This document shows, in pieces, positions 25,860 through 35,511 of a stretch of DNA of 64,000 nucleotides. Where the stretch lies: contig WGNO01000053.1 of the NCBI GenBank assembly GCA_016124525.1, forward strand, positions 27,128 through 91,127. Direction: 5' to 3'. Both the position numbers and the translations under genes were made by a program. Within the stretch, counting starts at the first letter, position 1. Each line of letters begins with the position of its first letter. The stretch comes from Nostoc sp. RI_552. GTDB taxonomy: Bacteria; Cyanobacteriota; Cyanobacteriia; Cyanobacteriales; Nostocaceae. Below the pieces are notes generated by a model that made no database searches, was not told where the DNA came from, and saw nothing but the letters and a program-made list of their open reading frames with translations.

Positions 25860-26675
25860 ATGGTTGCCCAAGTTAAAGAATTAGATGCCCAGCAGTGGGT
25901 GAAAACTCGTTCTTCCCTTGACTGTACTGAATCTACATTTTTGACCTGGACAGGTAAAATTTACAGTTTTATTCCTGGTGAGAAAAGAAAACTACTGTTT
26001 AAAATGTCGGGAGTCAGCGTTAGTAGGTGCATTCTCACAGCAGAGGGTAGCTGGGATTTTACTTCGAGGGAATTGACTTACTATCTTGATCCACAAACAG
26101 GCGAGATTTTGCGACGGTGGGAAAATCCCTGGACGGGTGAAACACTACCTGTCATACATGTTGCCAATAGTCCTGTGCAGGGTCAATTTCAAGGGAAATT
26201 TCCGGCGCAAATCCAAGGGGATACTACAACTTTTATTTTTGATATTTTTCCCACATATCCTAATCCACTAGCAGAAAATCCCCAGTTTGCTGAATATAGC
26301 CCACATCCAATTTATCAGGCCACAGAACTATTCAAATTAGCTGTACCTACTGTAGATTTATTCAACTCAGAACTAGCCTCAGTGTCTCAAGTGAGACTCG
26401 GTTGGGATAGAATCGGTCAATGGTTGCCCTGGATGAAAATGGGTAATCGTTCTGGTTATCTCATTTACAGTGCTTCGGGAAGTAAAGTAAGTGGTTTGAC
26501 AGAGTTACCCCAGTTGCTTCAGGATGAGATTAATAACCGCGTTCCTCTCTACAAGCAAGCGCCAAAAGTTTTTTTAGATGGTGAAGACATGACCTCTTGG
26601 CTGTACTTCCAAAAACACTTTCAGGCTTACTTGGCTGGAGAAGTTTTCCCACTCCCGGAAGTAGAGGAGTTGTAG
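25860..26675 (+). CDS. DUF1838 family protein
   Basis: This 271-residue soluble protein matches DUF1838 by the opening WVKTRSSLDCTESTFLTWTGKIYSF and the central FKMSGVSVSRCI and DPQTGEILRRWENPWTGE segments. No catalytic motif, signal peptide or membrane segment is visible. It starts at ATG 25860 after a good AAGGAGA site. The family is frequent in cyanobacteria and proteobacteria and its function is not known. It converges with the pentapeptide gene 33 bp away. Confidence 0.8.
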   Translation: MVAQVKELDAQQWVKTRSSLDCTESTFLTWTGKIYSFIPGEKRKLLFKMSGVSVSRCILTAEGSWDFTSRELTYYLDPQTGEILRRWENPWTGETLPVIHVANSPVQGQFQGKFPAQIQGDTTTFIFDIFPTYPNPLAENPQFAEYSPHPIYQATELFKLAVPTVDLFNSELASVSQVRLGWDRIGQWLPWMKMGNRSGYLIYSASGSKVSGLTELPQLLQDEINNRVPLYKQAPKVFLDGEDMTSWLYFQKHFQAYLAGEVFPLPEVEEL

Positions 26676-26708
26676 TTCTTAGTTCGTAGTTAGTAATTGA
26701 GAATAGAG

Positions 26709-27128
26709 CTAAAATTTCTGCATATTTTGGCTAGCGGGGTCAAAACCTTGAGAAAACCGAGTGCTTTCATCATAGTAAGCTCCACTGAGGTCAGCACCAT
26801 AAAACTTGGCTAAGTTGAGTTTCGCTCCCCGGAGGTTTGCCTCCTTCAATTTAACTCCAGACAAGTTAGCTTTAGTTAAGTTTGCTTTGGCTAGGTTTGC
26901 TCGACTTAGGTCTGCTCCCCAAAGTTTAGCTTTGGCTAGGTTTGCTCGACTCAAGTCTGCTCCCCATAAGTTAATTCCAGGTAAGTAAGCTGCAATTAGC
27001 TTGGATCCCCTTAAGTTAATGGCGGGAAAATACCTTTGACCTGCGTTGTAAAGTCGGATTAATTCCTTAGCATCCATGAGTTTCTTTGATGAAATCTCTG
27101 TTTCTAGGATACTGTGCCCAGGTTTCAA
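26709..27128 (-). CDS. Pentapeptide repeat protein
   Basis: This 139-residue protein has, from about residue 40, at least twelve consecutive pentapeptides of the A(D/N)LXX kind, such as ADLSR-ANLAK-AKLWG. They would form a short right-handed quadrilateral beta-helix. The N-terminal 35 residues (MDAKELIRLYNAGQRYFPAIN) match the usual cap of cyanobacterial members. The DNA contains near-identical 30-bp units, reflecting internal duplication. The role is unknown; such proteins may mediate protein contacts. Confidence 0.88.
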   Translation of the reverse strand: MKPGHSILETEISSKKLMDAKELIRLYNAGQRYFPAINLRGSKLIAAYLPGINLWGADLSRANLAKAKLWGADLSRANLAKANLTKANLSGVKLKEANLRGAKLNLAKFYGADLSGAYYDESTRFSQGFDPASQNMQKF

Positions 27129-27173
27129 ACCCAGGGGAAGGCTGAGGAATGCTGAAAATTTTTTTGCTGGTAG

Positions 27174-27713
27174 TTAATTTTTTTTCAAAGAAATTACTTC
27201 AAAGTTGAAAGAACCAATCAAACGGTTATCAATGTAAACTTCTATTTGATGTTTACCACCAGGATCTCCGGGAACCATCGTCCAGAAATTCTCAATGTGG
27301 CCGTCAGGGGTGAATTCTGTACGAGTTGTTACAGCTTCAATACCATCTGCTGATAAAGTCAAACTTTGACCATCATCTGTAGCCCAGGTTTCAGGAGGTT
27401 TTGGTAAACGCAGAATTTCTCGCCACGTCACCTTACCTTTGTAATTTTTTAGTTGAATTCGCCACCCGTATTTACCGCCCTGATGCAATAATATTCTTGT
27501 GGTGGGAGTAAATTTCCTTTGACCTTTGGAATCAACTCTGAGGACTCCAAACTCAGCTTTAGTGGCGGTAATTGGTTTAGTCTCACTCAACTGAGCAATT
27601 GACTGAGAAGACGCTACGCCATTACCTACTAAAGAAGTCCAGGCTTCAGAAGCTATAAATCCAGATAACAGCCAAGAAGAAGTTAGTACAATCGTCGCAG
27701 CCCAATTTCTCAT
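27174..27713 (-). CDS. Secreted or membrane-anchored protein, unknown function
   Basis: Counted from Met at 27713, this 179-residue protein opens with MRNWAATIVLTSSWLLSGF, a clear signal or anchor segment. A longer frame starting at 27863 would place 50 extra residues before the signal and overlap the VOC gene by 101 bp, so the internal start is preferred. The body is beta-rich (LRVDSKGQRKFTPTTRILLHQGGKYGWRI, then VYIDNRLIGSFNFEVI) and may adopt an immunoglobulin-like fold. No family was recognised. It lies 49 bp downstream of the VOC gene on the same strand and may share its transcript. Confidence 0.7.
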   Translation of the reverse strand: MRNWAATIVLTSSWLLSGFIASEAWTSLVGNGVASSQSIAQLSETKPITATKAEFGVLRVDSKGQRKFTPTTRILLHQGGKYGWRIQLKNYKGKVTWREILRLPKPPETWATDDGQSLTLSADGIEAVTTRTEFTPDGHIENFWTMVPGDPGGKHQIEVYIDNRLIGSFNFEVISLKKN

Positions 27714-27762
27714 TAGCACAGCCAATTTTTTTGGTTGGTTACTGGTACATATTTCATAAATT

Positions 27763-28821
27763 CTACTTGCTTTCCGGGTTGAGAGAAAATTCGTTACTTT
27801 GTACCAAATTCCAAAAGTAGCCATCCGGTGCAACGAAAGAAAAACTCTTTTCTCTAAACTCATTTTCTATAATAGAAGTATATTTCAGCACTGAACTGGC
27901 CTTAATGCGATGGCAATATTGTTGTATGTCACGTATACGGTATGTATAAAGAGAAATTCCAAAGCAGCCTGGTTGTGATGCTTCAAAGCGGGATTCTAAA
28001 TTAATTGCTTCTGGAAAACGAACAATGTAAAGTCTACCACTACGGGCAGCCATTAGGTGATTTTTGGCAGAACGAGGGTCGTCAAAGGCTGTGACAATAA
28101 ATTTTTCACCAGGTTGGAGGTCAAATATTTCTCCAGCAGCTTGTGAAGATTCGTAGGTAGTTTCCACATCATCACGTACGCGCAATAAACCTAAAACTTC
28201 CTCATAAAACTTGAGAATTTCCTTGGTGTCATCCTGAACAATGATGCCCATGTGGGTACACTGGCTAGTTTGAAAAGCAGCACCATAGTTAATTTGTCCA
28301 TAATCTGTTATTGTGTAGCCAAATCTTTGAAATAGAATTTGTCGAGTTAAGGGTTGCAGTAATAACATTTCTCGCACTCCTACTCTCGGATCTGTGAAAG
28401 GTCGGCTTTTTCGCTCTTTGTTGTAGATCACTTCCCATTGGGGATTGGTATATTTAATGGCCCAACCTTGTGCTTTGGCATCTTCTGCATGATTTAATAT
28501 CGTTAAAATATCAGCAGTTAAAGTTGTTGCCCACCGGTTTCCCTTAATTTTCATGGAGGCTAACCCTAAGCCCTGATTTGTGGGCTTTTGCCAAACCATT
28601 AACCTAATCAAACCATGATCTGCATTTTGGTGATAAAGGCGAATGGAACGTAAGGAAGAATTCACTCCATACAGTTGATAGGCGTGATCTGCGGGTAATT
28701 CACCCACTTGACCGATGCGATAGCCAAATTGCTCCCAATATTGAATTGCAAAAATTGGGTCTGGAATACCAATACACACTTCATATATACCTGCAATGGT
28801 GGTTTGTTGTCCCTGGGTCAT
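27763..28821 (-). CDS. VOC (glyoxalase/dioxygenase fold) family protein
   Basis: This 352-residue protein carries two vicinal-oxygen-chelate modules. The first covers about residues 9-150 (AGIYEVCIGIPDPIFAIQYWEQFGYRIG). The second covers about 185-335 (CTHMGIIVQDDTKEILKFYEEVLGLLRVRDDVET), with candidate metal ligands His at CTHMG and Glu late in each module. The fold supports a glyoxalase, dioxygenase or binding role, but the substrate is not identifiable. A short Asn/Ser/Lys tail ends the protein. Confidence 0.75.
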   Translation of the reverse strand: MTQGQQTTIAGIYEVCIGIPDPIFAIQYWEQFGYRIGQVGELPADHAYQLYGVNSSLRSIRLYHQNADHGLIRLMVWQKPTNQGLGLASMKIKGNRWATTLTADILTILNHAEDAKAQGWAIKYTNPQWEVIYNKERKSRPFTDPRVGVREMLLLQPLTRQILFQRFGYTITDYGQINYGAAFQTSQCTHMGIIVQDDTKEILKFYEEVLGLLRVRDDVETTYESSQAAGEIFDLQPGEKFIVTAFDDPRSAKNHLMAARSGRLYIVRFPEAINLESRFEASQPGCFGISLYTYRIRDIQQYCHRIKASSVLKYTSIIENEFREKSFSFVAPDGYFWNLVQSNEFSLNPESK

Positions 28822-29018
28822 ACAAATTTTGGGATTTTAGGTTTTTGATTGGGTACAGCAAATTAACTGGGGCGCGGTAGCCTCTAAATTCTATTTATGG
28901 GGGTTATCTCCAGAGGAGTTGGAATTTGTGAGGGTAAAAGAAACTTAGGTGGTAAGTTGGGACTTTCCGGATTCATCCGTGAGGTAGTTGAGCTATTGAG
29001 CAGTTAGGATGTGAACAT

Positions 29019-31256
29019 TTAAGAAAGTCCAACAGAAGCAGGAGATGTGGAATCACTGAGGTGATTTAAATCTTGGATAACATCTGCTGCGGTTTGATAG
29101 CGATCGCTAAAATGATAGCGCACCATTTTGTCTAAAATTTCTGCCAATTTGTCGTTAACTTTTGCTGATTCTCGCCAGACAATATTGCCTGTATGTGGGT
29201 CTGACTTGAGTTGTTGGGGTGGTATTCCAGTAATAGCTTGAATAGCTAGGATTCCCAAAGCATAAATATCACTAGATAAGCGGGGATGACCGGCAAATTG
29301 CTCTGGTGGTGTATAACCCTGTGTGCCAATGGCCACAGTTGCTAATTCTGTTTTATTGCTATTTTGGGGTTGCATCAATTTAACTGCACCAAAGTCAATT
29401 AACACGAGGCGATTATCTTCAGCACGTCTAATAATATTAGTTGGTTTAATGTCCCGATGAATGATCCGATGCTGATGGAGAAATGCTAGTACTTCCAGAA
29501 CACCTTTGAGCATATCAATCACAAAAGCTTCATTCTGTACAATCTGTACAGGTGGTAATTCCTCATGTAGGGTGTGACCAGCAATATATTGTTGGACTAA
29601 ATAAAATTCTTTTTTATCTTCAAAATAAGCGAGCAATTCAGGAATTTGCGGATGTTTTCCCAAGATTTCTAAAATTTCTGCTTCAGTATTAAATAACCTT
29701 CTGGCAATTTCTAAAAATTTTGTATCCTGTCGGGCTGGCATTAATTGTTTAACTACACAAATGGGATTACCGGGCCGTTGAGTATCTTGTGCCAAATAAG
29801 TTCGACCAAATCCCCCAGCACCCAGGACTTTAGATATTTGGTAACGTCCACCCAAAAGTAAATCCCCAGTGTTGTTTTCTGGAACTATAGGTGTGGATGT
29901 AGAATGAGTATGTAAGTCCTGAATTGCTGTAGTTGTGGTATCTTTTAAAATAATATTTAACTGTTCAATGATTTCCTGTTGTTGTTGAATTTGTAATAGT
30001 ATGGTCTTTGTTCGCCGGTGATTTTGGTAGTTAGTGTACATGGTGGTACTCAGACCACTTGTAATTAACCCTATGGCTGGGGGGATAAGCGGTATCCAAC
30101 CTGCTTGGGAAAACACTACTGTGCAGATTAGCACCAAGGCAGCTAAGGTTGTGCCTCCCACTGCGAACAAAAATAAAGGATGTCGCAGTTGCCACCCTGC
30201 AATGCTACCTATAATTGACCAACCAAGGAGCCACAGAATTTCTGCTTCTTCAGACCAGTACCAAATTAGGGGTCGTCCATCTAGGACTGTACTGATAATT
30301 TGACTGACTATATGTGCATTAATTAAGACGCTAGGTGTTCTGGAAGGTTGCTGAGGTGCAGCGCTATAAGGTGTAGGAAAACCTGGACTAACACTGGGGG
30401 CAGTTGTGCCGATAATTACTAACTTATCTTTGACTAAATTGGCATCGAGTTGATTATTTAGAACTTGTGTTAAGGTTACTTGTTGAGCTAGATATTCACT
30501 GTGGCGATAGTTCAACAGTATTTGGTAACCTGCTGCATCTAATCTTTTATAGCCACCGGAATTTGCTTTTAGGGTAGAAAAGAGAGTTTTACCGATGGAG
30601 AAGTTATATTGATGGGAAAAGTCAATGGAAAAACCCAATTTTTCTAGATAGTGAACAGCTAATCTTCCAGCAAATGAAAAAGGAGTTGTACATTGGCTGT
30701 CTGTAGATTGTGCAAATAATAAACTACGGCGGATAATTTGGTCTTCTTGGTAATCAGGAATTAAATCCTGAAAGCCTAAATGATCTTCGGGAAAATTAGG
30801 TGGTGGGGGAATTTCTGATCTGCCTATGCTGCTAAATAAACAAGTGGTGATAATCTTGGTTGCACTGTGAAGATTGTTCGCCAAATTGTTTTGATGGGGT
30901 CGGTTAAGATGAAGACCGATGACCCTGGGTTGATGAGATGTTAATTTCAACAATAGCTGATTCACTGTGGCATCGGATAAAGGCCATTTGTGTTGTGCTA
31001 TGTCTTCTTCAGTGATTGTTACTAATAGTATGCGGGGATCTGGCGCTTCCACAGGACGCGATCGCACCATCTGATCATAAGCTTTTAATTCCCAAGACTG
31101 GAACCATTTGAGTTCCCGAACTCCCCACAGGAAAGCAGTAACCCCCAGGCTGATGACCAAAATGGATTGTAACCAGTGGTTGCGGTGAGAAGAGTCACGG
31201 TAAGTTTTGTCTTTAGCAAACGGGGCTAGGAGTTTTTCTAATATTCCATTAATCAC
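29019..31256 (-). CDS. CHASE2-domain serine/threonine protein kinase
   Basis: This 745-residue signalling protein has an N-terminal membrane segment (about 28-44), an extracytoplasmic CHASE2 sensor (about 50-330, with DPRILLVTITEEDI and LVIIGTTAPS), three membrane segments (about 335-410) and a short coiled coil. A cytoplasmic Hanks-type kinase follows (about 470-735). Kinase motifs are LGAGGFGRTYLAQD, the Lys in CVVKQL, HRDIKPTNI and LIDFGAVKL, so it should be active. This architecture is typical of cyanobacteria. Signal and target are unknown, and no partner gene is adjacent. Confidence 0.92.
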   Translation of the reverse strand: MINGILEKLLAPFAKDKTYRDSSHRNHWLQSILVISLGVTAFLWGVRELKWFQSWELKAYDQMVRSRPVEAPDPRILLVTITEEDIAQHKWPLSDATVNQLLLKLTSHQPRVIGLHLNRPHQNNLANNLHSATKIITTCLFSSIGRSEIPPPPNFPEDHLGFQDLIPDYQEDQIIRRSLLFAQSTDSQCTTPFSFAGRLAVHYLEKLGFSIDFSHQYNFSIGKTLFSTLKANSGGYKRLDAAGYQILLNYRHSEYLAQQVTLTQVLNNQLDANLVKDKLVIIGTTAPSVSPGFPTPYSAAPQQPSRTPSVLINAHIVSQIISTVLDGRPLIWYWSEEAEILWLLGWSIIGSIAGWQLRHPLFLFAVGGTTLAALVLICTVVFSQAGWIPLIPPAIGLITSGLSTTMYTNYQNHRRTKTILLQIQQQQEIIEQLNIILKDTTTTAIQDLHTHSTSTPIVPENNTGDLLLGGRYQISKVLGAGGFGRTYLAQDTQRPGNPICVVKQLMPARQDTKFLEIARRLFNTEAEILEILGKHPQIPELLAYFEDKKEFYLVQQYIAGHTLHEELPPVQIVQNEAFVIDMLKGVLEVLAFLHQHRIIHRDIKPTNIIRRAEDNRLVLIDFGAVKLMQPQNSNKTELATVAIGTQGYTPPEQFAGHPRLSSDIYALGILAIQAITGIPPQQLKSDPHTGNIVWRESAKVNDKLAEILDKMVRYHFSDRYQTAADVIQDLNHLSDSTSPASVGLS

Positions 31257-31393
31257 GGCGTTGTGGCACTAGCGTACATGGGGTATGTGTTCACTAACCA
31301 AAAAGCGGTTGATATTTTTGGGAGATGGAATAATCATTGCTGGGGGATATCCCCACTTAACATTCCTATAGGTGGAGATTTAGGCTGATCTTG

Positions 31394-31672
31394 TTAAAGT
31401 TGTCTTTGTGATTGTTGTACTTGTTCAACAGAATTAGGGAAAGGAGTGAAGTCCACGGGTTGGCTAGGGGAATTAAACTCAGGTTGTTCCGGTGATGATT
31501 CCATAGTTCCATCATTGAAGTAAGAGCCAACAATCTTGTCATAGTTAGAAGCAACAGCTAAAAATGCTCCACCCAAAATATAGATTGGTAGGGGCAAATT
31601 AAACTTTTTTAACCAGTCAAACAGTTCTGCCAAAGCAAACAAGACTAAAAAACAAGCAAGCCAAACTTTCAT
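31394..31672 (-). CDS. Small membrane-anchored protein, unknown function
   Basis: From Met at 31672 the protein has 92 residues and begins MKVWLACFLVLFALAELFDW, a membrane segment. A second hydrophobic stretch (LPIYILGGAFLAVASNY) and a Pro/Gln-rich soluble tail follow. A GGGGGAT stretch lies just upstream of this start; the Met at 31693 is less likely. No known family was recognised. It sits about 135 bp downstream of the CHASE2-kinase start, upstream of it on the same strand, so the two could be co-expressed. Confidence 0.6.
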   Translation of the reverse strand: MKVWLACFLVLFALAELFDWLKKFNLPLPIYILGGAFLAVASNYDKIVGSYFNDGTMESSPEQPEFNSPSQPVDFTPFPNSVEQVQQSQRQL

Positions 31673-31729
31673 TTTTGCATCCCCCGGGTGCAACGGACTC
31701 TACATGGGCTGGAGCTTTAAATTAAGCGG

Positions 31730-31885
31730 ATGAGTATCAGCATTTTCCACTTCCAGAATGATGTTGTAATATTTTACTTTTTTTCCACACAGGGAATCAA
31801 TTGCTGGGTTTTATTATTGGTCACAATTCTTACCTTAGCACTTTGGCTGCTTTACGCAGTTGTAGAAAAGAATTTCTCCCGGTAA
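31730..31885 (+). CDS. Candidate 51-residue single-pass membrane protein
   Basis: ATG at 31730 opens a frame to TAA at 31883-31885. The product has a polar start, then CWVLLLVTILTLALWLLYAV as one transmembrane helix and the basic end EKNFSR. The stop overlaps a stem-loop (about 31876-31900). The ribosome-binding site is weak and no family was recognised, so this could be a chance frame. Small thylakoid or respiratory-complex subunits have this general shape. Confidence 0.35.
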   Translation: MSISIFHFQNDVVIFYFFSTQGINCWVLLLVTILTLALWLLYAVVEKNFSR

Positions 31886-31930
31886 AAAAGTTTACCAGGA
31901 GTCCTATTACTTGATTCAAGGATAGAACAT

Positions 31931-32995
31931 TTAACTTAGAGCTGGCTTATGGGCAATAAAATACTTACTAGCAAAGTGAAGTTGTGTTGAAATATTTTCA
32001 AAACCAGCTTTTTCTAAACGTTCTACCAGGTCATCATGGGTGTAATCCCGATAGTAAGGTTCATGAAAGACTTCCGGGAAAGATTCCATCAACATAGCGA
32101 ATTCAGATGAATCATTCATTTGAATGGAATCACAAATTACGAATACTCCTCCGGGTTTTGTCACTCGGAAACATTGTTCAATAACTGTTTGCCGCACCTT
32201 TGCTGGTAACTCGTGGAAGAGAAAAACAGAGGTTACACCGTGGAAATAGTCATTTAGATAGGGTAGATGTTCGGCGTTAGCTTGGAAGAGTTGGGGTAAC
32301 TCTCCGGGAATGTCCGATAGTTGTTGATTTGCTTTACGTAAATAAGCTGGGGACAAATCGACACCATACAGAGATGCTTTTGGCAATGCTCCTCGAATCA
32401 TCCTCAATGTCCGCCCAGTACCACAAGCTACATCTAAAATACGCATTTGTTTTGGCGCAACACAATCAAAAGGTTTTAGCCCTTGGATGAGAGGTGCAAG
32501 AATTCGCCGGCGCATGGGGTCAGCAGTGCCACTAAAGAGAATCTCTACTTGTAAATCATATAAATTGGCTGAATCGTCGCTTAAGTAGCCATTACTTTGG
32601 TGATGGAAGTTCTGCACATAATAGCTGGGATAACCATCTGTTTCTATTTCCGGGGAAAAGTCTTGATATTTCTTTTGTTTAGACCGTTCCCAGATTTGCG
32701 GTAGGTCTAGCCATACCAGTGGATAGTAGCGGAAAAAATCTGACCAAGGGTTGTCAAAGAGCAAGTTTTTTGAATATATGCCTTTTTCAGCATCTTGCCA
32801 GTCTGCTTCTAGGAGGTCATTCATTTTTTGTTGAAATTTGAACAAAACTTCCTTGGGAAGGGATTTCCTCTTTTGTGTGAGAGGGGGATGAATCAGATTC
32901 ATCAACTGTGAACTCAAAGTTTTGTGAGCGAGACCAAAATAACTTTTGCTTTGTTGAAAGGTTTGATAGGTGACCTTAGTTAAAGTGTCAGACAT
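31931..32995 (-). CDS. Class I SAM-dependent methyltransferase
   Basis: This 354-residue protein has an N-terminal region of about 165 residues without recognised motifs, then a Rossmann methyltransferase domain. Motif I is ILDVACGTGRTLRMI (about 186-200); an acidic GVDLSPAYLRKA follows, and GGVFVICDSIQMND near 280 is a late motif. The FYRDYTHDDLVERLEKAGF segment is common in ubiquinone/menaquinone-type methyltransferases. The substrate is not identifiable. It is a single gene. Confidence 0.82.
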   Translation of the reverse strand: MSDTLTKVTYQTFQQSKSYFGLAHKTLSSQLMNLIHPPLTQKRKSLPKEVLFKFQQKMNDLLEADWQDAEKGIYSKNLLFDNPWSDFFRYYPLVWLDLPQIWERSKQKKYQDFSPEIETDGYPSYYVQNFHHQSNGYLSDDSANLYDLQVEILFSGTADPMRRRILAPLIQGLKPFDCVAPKQMRILDVACGTGRTLRMIRGALPKASLYGVDLSPAYLRKANQQLSDIPGELPQLFQANAEHLPYLNDYFHGVTSVFLFHELPAKVRQTVIEQCFRVTKPGGVFVICDSIQMNDSSEFAMLMESFPEVFHEPYYRDYTHDDLVERLEKAGFENISTQLHFASKYFIAHKPALS

Positions 32996-33360
32996 AAAAG
33001 TGAGTTAAAAGTCTATTACTTTTAGTAATTATCTGTAAAAGATTGTAACGAAAAATTTATCTATCTTATCTATCTTAGGAATGCGAATTTAATGGCTGTG
33101 AAGAAAATCTTTTGATAGTGCAATTTTGGATTTTAGATGGAAGTGAGCCATTCCTATAGGGGGATGGGGATCTGAGGAGGGTAGGTTTTTTGCTTCATCA
33201 CCTTTTGTCAATTAAACAAATCCCAAATTTTGGCTAAATGTAAAATTTTGTAACAAAAATAGAATTCTGTAACTTTGGTTACAGAAATTTTGATATTCTG
33301 ATAAGAGACAGCAAAAAGAGCTGATAATTCATAGCTAAAACCACCAGGAGGACTGTTGTT
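32996..33360. other. Intergenic region before the 66-residue protein gene
   Basis: This gap separates the divergent methyltransferase and small-protein genes. It is AT-rich near 33230-33300 and ends with a strong AGGAGG site at 33349. No further gene or structured RNA was recognised. Confidence 0.5.
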
Positions 33361-33561
33361 ATGTCTATTCAAGATAGATCTCGTGCGTTAACAATGCGCC
33401 AATATCAGCAAGTTAAAAATCGTCAACAATCGATCCTGATGCGTGCTGCACAGGAACTGGGTCTTCCTGAAGAATTATCGGAATACTGGAATCCCATTCA
33501 AGGCAAAATTGATCCCACCACTCGCTTACTTTATGAAAGTAGCAACGTTGCTATGAGCTAA
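33361..33561 (+). CDS. Conserved-looking small soluble protein, unknown function
   Basis: This 66-residue protein is charged and helical (RQYQQVKNRQQSILMRAAQELGLPEELSEYW), with no cysteine, signal or membrane segment. A near-perfect AGGAGG ribosome-binding site precedes the ATG by 6 bp, strong evidence that it is expressed. I recognise no domain. It is followed by a 10-bp tandem repeat and converges on glnA. Confidence 0.75.
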   Translation: MSIQDRSRALTMRQYQQVKNRQQSILMRAAQELGLPEELSEYWNPIQGKIDPTTRLLYESSNVAMS

Positions 33562-33562
33562 G

Positions 33563-33602
33563 TTTTGACTTATTTTGACTTATTTTGACTTATTTTGATT
33601 TT
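33563..33602. repeat. 10-bp tandem repeat after the 66-residue gene
   Basis: The unit TATTTTGACT is repeated with a 10-bp period nearly four times, starting two bases after the stop codon. It lies between two convergent genes, just before the glnA terminator. Confidence 0.8.
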
Positions 33603-33616
33603 TCAGCGTGATAAGT

Positions 33617-33644
33617 AAAGAAAAAGCCACCCTCACGGGGTGGC
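33617..33644 (-). terminator. Rho-independent terminator of glnA
   Basis: On the minus strand, GCCACCC (33644-33638) pairs with GGGTGGC (33632-33626), and a run of T follows (TTTTTCTTT). It lies about 80 bp beyond the glnA stop codon. Confidence 0.8.
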
Positions 33645-33724
33645 AAAAAGTTTGGAAGAAATTAAGGGTAACAGTTTAGAATCACCTTGCCTTTAGGTAG
33701 GAAACAGGTGGGTAATCAACTCAA

Positions 33725-35140
33725 TTAGCAATCGTAGTAGAGGTAAAACTCATAGGGGTGAGGACGCAACTGTATCTGTTTAACTTCGTTAGCCAGTTTG
33801 TAGTCAATCCAATTTTGGATGAAGTCTTCGGTGAACACCCCTGATTTCGTCAAGAAATCATGGTCGTTTTCTAAAGCTTCCAATGCCAATTCTAAGGAAC
33901 CCGGAGTTGAAGGAACCTTCGCCAATTCTTCTGGAGAAAGTTCATAAATGTTCTTGTCTAGGGGTTCACCGGGATGAATCTTGTTTTTGATGCCATCAAT
34001 ACCAGCACACAGCATAGCTGCAAATGCCAAGTAAGGGTTAGACGTTGCGTCAGGACAACGAAATTCCAAGCGTTTGGCTTTAGGGTTATTACCAGATAAA
34101 GGAATCCGCACAGAAGCAGAACGGTTACCTTGGGAGTAAGCCAAGTTCACTGGTGCTTCATAACCTGGTACTAGGCGTTTGTAAGAGTTGGTTGTGGGGT
34201 TAGTGATAGCTAAAAGTGCTGGTGCGTGCTTGAGAATACCACCAATGTAGTGAAGTGCCATTTCACTCAAACCAGCATACTTGTCGCCAGCAAATAAAGG
34301 TTTGCCATCTTTCCAAATTGATTGGTGACAATGCATACCAGAACCATTGTCGCCAAAAATTGGTTTTGGCATGAAAGTTACAGTTTTGCCGTATTTCTTG
34401 GCAACATTCTTGATGACGTATTTGTATGTCATCAGCCAGTCAGCAGCTTCAACCAATTTACCAAAGCGGAAACCTAATTCACACTGACCACCAGTAGCAA
34501 CTTCGTGGTGTTGTTTTTCAATGGGTACACCACAATCTTTCATTGTGAGCAGCATTTCGGTACGGATATCTTGGAAGCTATCCGTTGGGGATACTGGAAA
34601 GTAACCTTCTTTGAAGCGGGGTTTGTAGCCCAGGTTGGGACTTTCATTTCTACCGGAGTTCCAACGACCTTCTACTGAGTCTACATGGTAGTAACCTTCA
34701 TGGGCGTTTTGGTCAAAGCGGACATCATCAAAGATAAAGAATTCAGCTTCAGGCCCTAGGAATGCTGTATCACCAATGCCGGTGGAAACTAAGTAGTCTA
34801 TTGCTCGTTGGGCAATTACCCGGGGACAACGGTTGTACCATTCACCTGTACGGGGTTCTTTAATGCTACAAATTATACTGAGTGTTGGCTCGGACATGAA
34901 AGGGTCGAGCCAAGCAGTGTTGGCATCGAGTACCATCATCATGTCGGATTCATTGATGCTTTTCCAACCCCGAATGCTGGAACCGTCGAAAGGTACGCCA
35001 TCTAAGAAGGAACTTTCATCGATTTGGTCATGGTACACCGTGAGATGCTGCCAAGTTCCTGGTGTATCGATGAATTTGAGATCAATCATCTGAATTTTTT
35101 GGTCTTGAATCAGTTTCAAGACTTCTTGAGGGGTTGTCAT
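33725..35140 (-). CDS. glnA: Glutamine synthetase, type I
   Basis: This 471-residue enzyme makes glutamine from glutamate, ammonium and ATP, the main ammonium-assimilation step. Type I markers are visible: GSSIRGW (near 53), [10 protein letters not shown] (near 129), the metal-site [15 protein letters not shown] segment as [12 protein letters not shown] (near 263) and [19 protein letters not shown] (near 339). In cyanobacteria activity is controlled by small inactivating proteins and not adenylylation; none is encoded here. An NtcA site and a matching -10 box lie upstream, and a terminator follows. Confidence 0.98.
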   Translation of the reverse strand: MTTPQEVLKLIQDQKIQMIDLKFIDTPGTWQHLTVYHDQIDESSFLDGVPFDGSSIRGWKSINESDMMMVLDANTAWLDPFMSEPTLSIICSIKEPRTGEWYNRCPRVIAQRAIDYLVSTGIGDTAFLGPEAEFFIFDDVRFDQNAHEGYYHVDSVEGRWNSGRNESPNLGYKPRFKEGYFPVSPTDSFQDIRTEMLLTMKDCGVPIEKQHHEVATGGQCELGFRFGKLVEAADWLMTYKYVIKNVAKKYGKTVTFMPKPIFGDNGSGMHCHQSIWKDGKPLFAGDKYAGLSEMALHYIGGILKHAPALLAITNPTTNSYKRLVPGYEAPVNLAYSQGNRSASVRIPLSGNNPKAKRLEFRCPDATSNPYLAFAAMLCAGIDGIKNKIHPGEPLDKNIYELSPEELAKVPSTPGSLELALEALENDHDFLTKSGVFTEDFIQNWIDYKLANEVKQIQLRPHPYEFYLYYDC

Positions 35141-35511
35141 TCTTACTCCTTCTCTAGCAATTTTCTAGAATTAAACGAGAACTTTCCAAAGCATCCTAAC
35201 CCAGATGATTTGAACCCAGTTGTGGATGACACATCTGAATTATCATAAATCCTGGACATTAGGGAATTTTGTACTTTTTGTTACAGCTTATCTGGATTAC
35301 AGCTTATATTAACCTTTTACCGAAGATCTGCACAAAACGTAAAGTTCATCTCATCATGGGTCAACTTTGACATAAAATCCTTAAATGGCGGATAAATTGT
35401 TTTTGTGTCGCATCATATTTTAATTAAACAAATGGCACAAAAATTTACTGGTGCATAATTGCAACCAAATTAATATCAAACCATAGATAGTATTGATTGG
35501 GAGAAGAAAGA
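35141..35511. other. Divergent promoter region of glnA and apcF
   Basis: A 371-bp region with the NtcA-type promoter of glnA at 35242-35284. The remainder is AT-rich and must carry the apcF promoter. No small gene was recognised. Confidence 0.6.
35242..35284 (-). promoter_or_regulatory. NtcA-type promoter of glnA
   Basis: GTAACAAAAAGTAC (minus strand, 35284-35271) fits the NtcA consensus GTA-N8-TAC exactly. A -10 box TATGAT lies at 35247-35242, 23 bases further, the spacing of NtcA-activated class II promoters. This predicts glnA induction under nitrogen shortage. Confidence 0.85.
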
